From NCBI GenBank assembly GCA_009760855.2, contig WPIO01000052.1:2916501-2980500 (forward strand): 64,000 nt of DNA, in the 5' to 3' direction. Below the pieces are notes generated by a model. That model did not search any database. It was not told where the DNA came from and worked only from the letters and a program-made list of their open reading frames with translations. The DNA comes from Cristatella mucedo (taxonomy: Eukaryota > Bryozoa > Phylactolaemata > Cristatellidae). Positions 57,001 to 64,000 of this stretch are shown in pieces. The stretch's first letter is position 1, and each line of letters begins with the position of its first letter. Made by a program: the position numbers and the translations under genes.

Positions 57001-60000
57001 TGACCAAAGCTTGAGCTAGCCATCCAGCCTCAATATCGTCGTTTCAATCGTTCTTCTCAAATTACACTTATCGACCCCCCCACCAGAGCCTCTACAGCAA
57101 TGATCTCTTACATCTGCAGCAATAACCTCTCTTCAGTTGAAGGACAGATATTACAAGGACAGATATATTCGTTATAGCAAAACCTGAAAGCTGCTGCCAG
57201 AGCCAAAACATGGATGCAGGGCGGACATGCATCCAAGTTTGGGCCTGGCCGCACCTACAGAATCACTGGGCCTGGTTAGCCCAACAACTACGACAAGAAC
57301 CAATGTGCATGAAATTTGTGCATTACCTCAGCATTGGGCAAGGTCGCCTCATCCTGCTCGACGAGTGCCAATTGCCGAACGAATAGAAATATGGCAACCG
57401 TGCCTGCTCTAGCGTTAGCTGCGTGGACACAATGCTGGACCATTTCACAGCAACCACGGTGCGCGCGAGTTTTTCTGGAAGAAAACCTTTTAGGTTAGCA
57501 ATGATTCGCCCGTCTCCCATACCCGCGTTCTGCTCAGTCAACGGTACACCGCCAGCGATCGACAGACGGTTTATCCACCCGACCTCGGCACTGTAAAACT
57601 CCGAATACATACTCTCTATAGTAGCCATAGCAGTCAGTGCCACACTAGTAGCGAATGTAAGTCTCACTTACTGTAGATCAAGAAAACACATGCTGACACG
57701 TATTATCATGCCTAATTTCAGTTCATCTTCCATAGATACTGGAGCAATTGTGACATAGAAGTGGTCACACCCAGACTTTCATACAACTTTTACAAACCTA
57801 CTGTGCAAAAGTTAGTGGCAGAAAGTGCTGCATGTCCTGCAGCAAGATAAAAAGACACTCAAACGCACTGGCACTATCGGCATCCACATAAAGCACTGCA
57901 ATCACAAAGGAATCGCAGTATAGGCTCCGACTCAAAATGAAGCACCAACTCAACAGCTGTATAGCCAGTTTGAAAGGTACTGTTTGCAAAAACCCAAAAT
58001 CCCAAGATAATCTACTGACCTATGACAAGCGATTCAAGTGAAGCCGGAAAGTCTAACCCCCTCAGCAGGAATTTGGATCCTAAGCAGAGAAAAAGCTTTC
58101 CTTTTATAAAAAAAAATATGGCAAATCATAATGAACGAGAGTATAAGTTCTTGTGCAGCCGTAGATTGCTAATTTTTAAAATATTACTGGGGTTAAGTTT
58201 ATACGCTCGCACACTCAGTCGCCCTGATAAATACCAAGCCCAGAGCTCACGCAAGGAGGATGCCATAGGACCACCCGCAGAAGTTAGGCCAAAGTGATCA
58301 ACTTATCACTCAAGATGGAACCTTTTATAAAATGATTAATTCTTAATGACCCAACATAATGGTGTTGGCTCCGGCCAGGCAGGGAACGGACAGATACCGG
58401 CGACTCAGCGTGATAATCAGATTTTCACCATTCACAGTACAATGGACTGCATTGACTGCATAGCCATTAGCTAAAGCACAGCCGATCAGTCGAGCTGGCA
58501 CACTATACCATTCTCGAACACTGCCCCCTTCAATAATACTGTCGTAGCACACCGACAACCACAAATCGCAGAGAGCCTGCCATACAACACAGCTGACGTT
58601 CCAGCAATCAGCTAAGCCTCACCTGATGTGGTGTAAAGGCCTGCACGTGTGCCAGAAGTGGCTCTCGAAGATCTGGGGCAATCTCGATGGCACTGCGCAT
58701 CTGTGCTGCAGGCAGTTGCAGCAGCACTTGAAAAGATTGTGTCCGAGTGCGCTGGCAGCACTTGACAAAGCCCTCCCACACCTTGCGCTGCTTCCATACC
58801 TGGGCAGTAGCAAAACGAGACATTTGCAAATAACAAAATATATTACTGCACTGCTGCTGTGAAGAATCAAAGTGAACAAATTAATATAAACAGTATGAAC
58901 AACTACTGCTAAAGCAGGATACCATCAATGCCACAAAGTTGCCTGACACCTATGCTTGCTGAACCACTTGCTGTTGACTGCAATTTACTAAATATGCTTA
59001 ATCGACTGACAGCAGAGCAGGACACATTGTAAACATCTTTCAGATGTACCAGCCAGATAAAATAAAGTCGAAGACTCTGGACAGCCTGCATTAAAATGCT
59101 GCTACATACTTGCTTAGTGATTAGCCGCTGCAGAATGTTCATGACGAATCCCATGAGTCGAGGATAGGCAGAGAGTGACTGAATCACGGTGCGCATGAAC
59201 AAGGTGGGCAGTGGATTCTGGTCCATGAGTTGCTGAATCACAACGGCAAGAACCTCTTGAGTGTATACGGCTTTCTCTTGGAAGCACAGTGTTGTAGCTA
59301 TTGAGTACAGAACCAGTGTTGATGCCACACCCTGACATAGGCACACAAACGCTAAGGAATACATAACACCACAGCCGCCCAGTACACTAAACATAAGTCA
59401 CGGCCATTTGTACAGACCGATGATTGTCGCCATCAACCTGTGACGAAACTGTACAAAAAATAGCACTGAGAGAAGAAAGTGACCGATATCGAGGAGAATT
59501 AGCTGCAGAGAGAGTAGTGAGGAGTGAGAGAGACTGCGAGAGAGGGAGAAATTGTCGTGCAAATTACCTTTAACGATCGTCATGCCAATTACCTTTAATG
59601 ATGACTTTGACGTCACACTTATTTGGATCTATACTGTGCAAAGCAATAAGAAGCTCGGCAGGGGTGAGAGGTGCAGGCTGCCCCTGGTGGCTGCCGATTC
59701 CAAGCAGGCGGTTAAACACCTCCTTGACCACTGCCGGATTTAACTTTACCATCTTTGGTAGAGCAGCAAGTATTTCTCTCTAAAAAAAAAATAAAAAGGT
59801 TGCTGATGATATACACCGTTGTCTAAAAGTTTGTACACACCAGCTACGAGCACACCTGTTGCTCAAAAACGCACCAGATCTAGTATGGATCGAACTTGGA
59901 AGCAGTTTTTATTTGGAGAAAAGCCAATAAATACATAATTACACAGAATTTATTGGATACGATCAATAACAAGGTCGGGTACCCGGATTATTAATACCTT

Positions 60001-61721
60001 TTCGATATCACCTACGCATTGACTCCACCAGCTCCCGGCATGTTTCCGGATGAAGAGCCCAGCAATCCTTCAAAACTTCAAAGAATTCGTCGGGGTTCAC
60101 GAGCCTGAGAACTCTGGCCCTCAGAGGCTTGTCGACTTTGTCCCACACATGTTCAATTAGGTTAAAGTCCGGGCTATAGATTGGCCACTGCATAATCTCA
60201 ATTGCTCGAAGCCCAAGTCCGTGGGGGTTCGAGGAAAACTTGTTAACCACCATACAGTGTGCTTCGGATCGTTGTCATTCAGCCAGCAGAAATCGAGCCT
60301 ATCAAAACCATAAGCAGGTGGCAAGATAACATTCTGCACAACGCCCAGAAAGACATTTTGATTCGTGATTCCTTTAACCCTGTGCAGATGCCCAACACTG
60401 TAAACTGAGAAGCAACCCAAAACCATTTCACTTTTACCAACCAAATTTCTCTTTTACAAAGAGCTGTCAATATATGCTTAACCCATTCGCCGGTAAATGT
60501 ACATCCTCCTCGTATTGCATTGGATCCTAAACATATTTATGTCTAGAAAATGTAATCGAACCTCAAAACATCGCTCCAATCTACCTCAAAGATGCTCAAC
60601 GGGATTAAGGTCAGGTAACTGACTCGGCTAACACATGACCTGGACAGCTGCTCCAGAGAAAAGTCGTTTAGAAGCTTTTGCCAGGTGCTCTTGGACATTT
60701 TCATGTTGCCAAATATAATCGTCCCCCAGATGAGCTCTAGCATTTGGAATCCCGGAATTTTTTATCAGATTAGTGCACACATGCTGATCTATAGGTCCGG
60801 AAATGGTGCCGTTGTGGTGAAGAAGGCCGACACCAGATGAGCAAAAGCAACTCCAAAGCATTACAAATTTCACTGCTGGTTTGAAGCAGTAAGGCTGGAA
60901 CATCTCATCTTTCAACTGACTTTCGAATGTTCTTCGTTTACCACTAGCAAAAATCATGCAGTTGCCGGTCGATGGAACTCGACTACAGACGGCTGCCTGT
61001 AGTGGGAATGATAGTGGGTCCATCGAAGACGATTTCTTCTGTGTAGCTCAGCATGCAAAGGTTTGTGTTTGGCAGCCTTAATCAATTTGTCATACCAGAA
61101 AAACCTCCTGCACACCGTCTCTATGCTTATAATTACTGCACTGGCGGTGATTGCCAGCGACTAAGGCAGCCTTAGGATAAATGCATTCCATCATCAAAAA
61201 GCCAGGTGTTCAGGTGAAAGTTCAGGTGAAAGTCGTCCCATCGGGTAGTCTACCTTGATCAACCTGGGCCTTGTCTACTAGCCATTGCGTTATAAAGATT
61301 GTAGCTTGCCTCTTTTCGACTGATTTTAAGAGTGTCCTATTTCTCGGTTTTTCGGATTATGTTATGCAAAGCCTGAAGTCATCCTTTCGTGGTACTGTCG
61401 AGGATTGATCGCCCAGGATTGTTGGAGTAGACCTAAAAACGAGCCGGAAGATGGCCCTCTTTCATAAGGGAGAAAATGCGGAGAATCAGATGAAAAAATT
61501 ACGAACTTGTCACATCTTAGAAGCACCATCTTAAATATGAACTCCACATGAATCACGTGGTTTGTACCGTTTCAACACACAAACCACTAACACGTGAGTT
61601 ATTATTCCACTTTGACTACAGCAGTCACGATCTACTGGAATCCGGTAGATGCACGTGGATCTAATACTCCGTTTGACCAATTCGTGCCATTGTAGTGGTG
61701 GAGTAGCGGAACGAGACTTTT

Positions 61722-61808
<87 letters not shown>

Positions 61809-62978
61809 TATACATGGATGGATAGATAGATATGCTAGCACGACTTGGCTAGTGATCATTTCGAGGAGTTGAGCATTGGTAAATGGCATTAAAAGTCAGC
61901 CCACCAGCTTGCCTGCAATGCTATGACAATATATGCATCTTTTGGGTCTCAGCTAAAGACACGTTCAAAGATATGTTCCAGTCTTTCCCGTCTTCCAAAT
62001 GAACTCGTCTGTTTCTTTGTTGCAGTGGTTTACGTGCACACTTGTGCTCAATTCAGCCCATGCTACTAGCCAGAGGCCTTACTAACCAGTGACCATGAGT
62101 GTGTTCATGTTTGCTTTAGTATGCTGGGTTAACAGTCATGCTTGTTTGCATTTCTTGCTTAATACCATGCATGTTACCAGCCCCATGAGTATTGAATCTC
62201 TTGCAAGGGTTGTAGAGCGCCAGGATAAAGATTAAGTTCTTTTAGGGTGGAATACAAACGATCTATTATTATAATACTTAGCAAGCAGTCACTAAGCACT
62301 CACAATCGAGCATTGTGTGACTCATGCCAAAACAAAGTATGAATCCTTCACATGCTTCTCCATTTTCAGGTTAAATCCCTGCAGCAAGACCGTGAGACAA
62401 AATGGATATACATGAGTTATACCAGTATTAACGTTGCCCGTTTTACTTCTCACTGAGAGCAACTCATACCTTTTGCAAACCTGTTAAAACAGGAATGAGG
62501 AAGCGAACGTCCGACACCCTCTTCACGTAAAGATCCCGAACACGATCAACCAGCTCAGCTGAAGGAGCAGCTAAAATAAAACGGAAGCAATGCAGGTGCA
62601 TGCCATCGATCGGGACTGGGTATCGAGATTCTACTTAATACATCACTACATGTACGTTCAGACTCACACGACCAGGCCTGTAAACTATAAGTACAACACA
62701 AATGCTAGATGTGATGTGACAGCTGAACAGACCATGGCACAAACTCGGCAGCTCAGGTCAGTGACAAAGCGAACACATGCCACCTGCAGTTGCCACTACC
62801 TTTCTCGGTAAGAATGTGTATGACCCGAGTGACCAGTGTTTCAGCACCTTTCGGACAGGCTTCGACAAAACGCAGCAGCTCAGGCGAATGCATGCCCATG
62901 CTTTTGACAGGGTTCTCCAGCACTCGCAGAATGATTCGCTTGATGTCAGCCTGGGCTGCGATGTACACGTTGGCTAGC
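53628..62978 (-). CDS. SYMPK: Symplekin, C-terminal part (seven exons, 5' exons outside the window)
   Basis: Symplekin is the nuclear scaffold that links CPSF and CstF in mRNA cleavage/polyadenylation and in histone pre-mRNA 3' processing. Minus-strand exons at 62978-62800, 62570-62470, 59779-59593, 59297-59110, 58799-58623, 56051-55787 and 54004-53628 join in phase, with GT-AG borders, into about 490 codons. The conserved Symplekin C-terminal domain is plain: [115 protein letters not shown] and [16 protein letters not shown]. All align with the human order. Upstream HEAT-repeat exons must lie beyond position 64000. Downstream of the domain is a low-complexity Ser/Ala-rich tail. Confidence 0.93.
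55150..55397 (-). mobile_element. SINE-B copy with duplicated head
   Basis: A diverged minus-strand copy in the last symplekin intron. Its head segment, containing GCAGGACTCGAAC and GACCTGGGTA, is present twice in tandem (55233-55314 and 55315-55397). Confidence 0.65.
55787..56051 (-). CDS. SYMPK: Symplekin penultimate exon
   Basis: The exon starts [15 protein letters not shown], matching AHIPxxIMxVLE of human symplekin. It then becomes a low-complexity Ala/Ser/Gly-rich tail ending PPRPIIKEE. The donor GAGC|GTGAGT (phase 1) fits the acceptor at 54004. If the donor is not used, reading continues five residues (to CGDF) into a TGA at 55767-55769, giving an alternative short C-terminus. The local GC content is high compared with neighbouring introns. 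Confidence 0.85.
56290..56445 (+). mobile_element. L2 3' tail with duplicated tail/flank unit
   Basis: GCAAACGTAAAGCGCCTAGA, AAGAGATTGAGTTCTCTGAG and a slightly shortened GGGCCTTTATCAAGTC are followed by two 38-bp units (56365-56402, 56403-56440) of (ATT)n plus ACCAGTCTCCTCAC. Confidence 0.85.
56505..56945 (-). mobile_element. F2 LINE 3' fragment (reverse transcriptase C-terminus)
   Basis: The minus strand reads [20 protein letters not shown], then [20 protein letters not shown]. The GPRLWNSLP-like block is typical of the C-terminus of non-LTR reverse transcriptases. It lies in a symplekin intron. Confidence 0.65.
58623..58799 (-). CDS. SYMPK: Symplekin exon
   Basis: The exon follows the acceptor TGCCCAG. 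It encodes [20 protein letters not shown], then [20 protein letters not shown] and [19 protein letters not shown]. The donor is CATCAG|GTGAGG, phase 0. The sequence aligns without gaps to the human VWEGFIKCCQRT...FTPHQ block. Confidence 0.94.
59110..59297 (-). CDS. SYMPK: Symplekin exon
   Basis: The acceptor is CAATAG. The first two bases complete an Ala codon, followed by [40 protein letters not shown] and [22 protein letters not shown]. The donor is AAGCAA|GTATGT, phase 0. This is the most conserved stretch of the whole gene segment. Confidence 0.94.
59593..59779 (-). CDS. SYMPK: Symplekin exon
   Basis: The acceptor is a T-rich tract ending TTAG. The exon encodes [38 protein letters not shown] and [20 protein letters not shown], ending VIIK plus one base before GTAATT. 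The NRLLG...ELLIALH core is strongly conserved in symplekins. Confidence 0.93.
59810..60545 (-). mobile_element. Tc1/mariner transposase relic, copy 1
   Basis: The minus strand encodes [20 protein letters not shown], then [10 protein letters not shown] (catalytic D in the QQDNDPKHT context). After a frameshift it reads [20 protein letters not shown] and [11 protein letters not shown], ending in a stop. This is the classic Tc1 C-terminal layout. TACACCGTTGTCTAAAAGTT at 59811 resembles a Tc1 terminal inverted repeat. Frameshifted and N-terminally incomplete. Confidence 0.82.
60546..61050 (-). mobile_element. Tc1/mariner transposase relic, copy 2
   Basis: The minus strand encodes HRRNRLRW-like residues near 61050, then [40 protein letters not shown] and IWQHEN (in place of QQDN). 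After a frameshift it reads [10 protein letters not shown] and breaks off where copy 1 begins. Diverged from copy 1 and inactive. Confidence 0.72.
61724..61802. repeat. (TG)n microsatellite in symplekin intron
   Basis: About 39 uninterrupted TG dinucleotides in the intron that also holds the Tc1/mariner remnants. Confidence 0.95.
62205..62280 (+). mobile_element. L2 or SINE-A 3' tail relic
   Basis: TAGAGCGCCAGGATAAAGAT and AGTTCTTTTAGGGTGGAATA followed by ATTATTATAATA is a diverged LINE/SINE tail. Confidence 0.55.
62470..62570 (-). CDS. SYMPK: Symplekin exon
   Basis: A 101-nt exon bounded by the acceptor TTTTAG and the donor AAAAG|GTATGAG. It encodes [20 protein letters not shown] followed by [13 protein letters not shown], matching the human [25 protein letters not shown] stretch. 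It ends in phase 0. Confidence 0.92.
62800..62978 (-). CDS. SYMPK: Symplekin exon (first in window)
   Basis: The exon starts after the acceptor CGTTGCAG and its first base completes an upstream codon. It encodes [20 protein letters not shown], then [20 protein letters not shown] and [13 protein letters not shown]. The [11 protein letters not shown] block is the clearest symplekin signature here. The donor is GAAAG|GTAGTG, phase 1. Confidence 0.92.
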
Positions 62979-63068
62979 CTGCAACGTGAGTATATAGAAA
63001 GCATGGCTCAAAGCAGCAGCATAAGCCTCAAGCAGCCCAAATCTAAGCAACAACAATAATAAAACGTG

Positions 63069-63069
<1 letters not shown>

Positions 63070-63109
<40 letters not shown>

Positions 63110-63133
63110 GTGTAGTGTAGTGTAGTGTAGTGC
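63070..63133. repeat. (TG)n followed by (GTAGT)n
   Basis: About 18 GT repeats followed by about five TAGTG pentamers. The pentamer run abuts the 3' end of a minus-strand L2 fragment, in the place where other copies carry an ATT-rich tail. Confidence 0.85.
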
Positions 63134-63645
63134 CCTAAGATAACTCAATTTCCCCATGGGCACTGTCTACATGCTGGAAAGGAAGTGCATCAATCGCTTA
63201 GTGATAGCACTACAACTTCAGCATGCATAACTATACAAGAAACAATTCACACACAAAAATCAAAGGCTGTGAGGAACAGGCAGGTTTCTAGCTTCGTAGG
63301 AATAGGCAGGCTGGAGCAAGTGAATGAAGGTACTGTACAAGATATCGACAGAACCTTGACGTCAGAACACAGCTTGACAAGCAGCCAATGTAGGCCGGTG
63401 AAAAGTGCCTTTCAAAAAAGGCGAGCGTAGCTGCCCAGTTTTAAACCAACTGTAAGCATCTTCTTACATAGGTAGGAAGAAGTGCAAGTGGTGAATTACA
63501 GAGCTCCAGGAGGCTGACACAAATGCACAGACCAGCTTGGCTGAGGTGTATGTATCTAAACAAGTTCGAATTCTTGATATGTCTGGCAGCTGAAAGGCAG
63601 ACTTGACGATCAAGCCAATCTGGTCATCAAGTGAAATGTCCTTTT
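63108..63645 (-). mobile_element. L2-type LINE 3' fragment
   Basis: The minus strand carries a diverged tail (GCCCTAAGATAACTCAATTT, GGGCACTGTCTACATGCTGG), the 3' UTR and the reverse transcriptase C-terminus (CAGAACCTTGACGTCAGAAC; GCCAATGTAGGCCGGTGAAA; AATGCACAGACCAGCTTGGC). Its 3' end meets a (GTAGT)n run rather than ATT repeats. Confidence 0.7.
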
Positions 63646-64000
63646 GGAACAGGACATCTACGTTGCATGCATAGGCTATAGGAGATGCATGGCCAAGCCC
63701 ATTTGTTGGGTTAAACTCTCCACTTTCTGATACTAGGTGGGCCCGAAAACACTATGAAATCACCCATCTTATTATTTGAGAGTTTGGTGACGTGCAAGTG
63801 CAAATGTAAACACTACACCGTGCAAGGAAGAGAGCTTGACATGGTGGATGACAAAGCAGGAGTGCCCACTCCCAGCAGTAGTAGATCAGAAAAAGGAGGG
63901 CCAAGCCGAACAAAAGAAGATCTGCAACAGCAAACGCTGCCATGCAAGCAGCTTGGTTAGGAACAAGCAGACTCCACATTGTCATGAGGACTGCACGACT
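63646..64000. other. Right edge, no exon recognised
   Basis: Presumably symplekin intron. An open minus-strand frame at 63752-63985 is hydrophobic but does not match symplekin. Confidence 0.45.

Noticed and set aside
63752-63985. A hydrophobic minus-strand frame as an upstream symplekin exon
   Set aside because: The sequence does not resemble symplekin and no suitable splice pair was seen.

Overview
The window is nuclear DNA from an animal, most likely an invertebrate bilaterian. The evidence is GT-AG introns, two recognisable metazoan genes, many degenerate non-LTR retrotransposons and tRNA-headed SINEs, Tc1/mariner remnants, and abundant (CT)n, (GA)n and (TG)n microsatellites. The sequence does not allow a species or phylum to be named. 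No prokaryotic or organellar features were seen, and no CRISPR array, rRNA gene or functional tRNA gene was recognised.

Layout. 1-1.5 kb is repeat-bearing flank. About 1.56-9.8 kb is strikingly GC- and CpG-rich, with strong hairpins and several GCGCATGCGC (NRF-1-type) palindromes; it resembles a CpG-island or promoter domain, but no protein exon can be supported there. 9.8-18.3 kb is a mosaic of L2-type LINE pieces. 18.7-28.4 kb holds a three-exon class A GPCR gene on the plus strand, reconstructed here as 467 residues. Its overall sequence is muscarinic-like, but several ligand-pocket residues are those of histamine H3/H4 receptors, and a glutamate sits at 6.52. 28.4-53.6 kb is gene-poor and repeat-rich. 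It includes a 3.2-kb degenerate L2-type LINE (34.45-37.63 kb) and two LINE copies with inverted 5' parts. 53.6-63 kb holds the last seven exons, on the minus strand, of symplekin (SYMPK), the scaffold of the pre-mRNA 3'-end processing machinery. Its 5' exons lie beyond the right edge. One symplekin intron contains two broken Tc1/mariner transposons.

How the parts relate. The two genes are convergent (tail to tail) and show no functional link. Much of the remaining sequence comes from a few repeat families: (1) an L2-type LINE whose conserved 3' end folds as AAGCGCCTAGAAAGAG...GGCGCTTTATC and is followed by an ATT-rich tail; (2) a tRNA-headed SINE (SINE-A) whose 3' end mimics that LINE tail, implying it was mobilised by the LINE machinery; (3) a second tRNA-headed SINE (SINE-B) ending near AAATCAGCTAATA; and (4) a second LINE family (here F2) whose 3' end contains CGTAACACCCAC. 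Nested insertions and duplications let parts of their relative history be read.

The most interesting item is the GPCR, whose predicted pocket mixes muscarinic and histamine-H3 signatures. Next are a perfect 52-bp palindrome 340 bp upstream of its start codon, and the symplekin terminal exon, where splicing or read-through would give two different C-termini. No clearly new multi-gene system was found.
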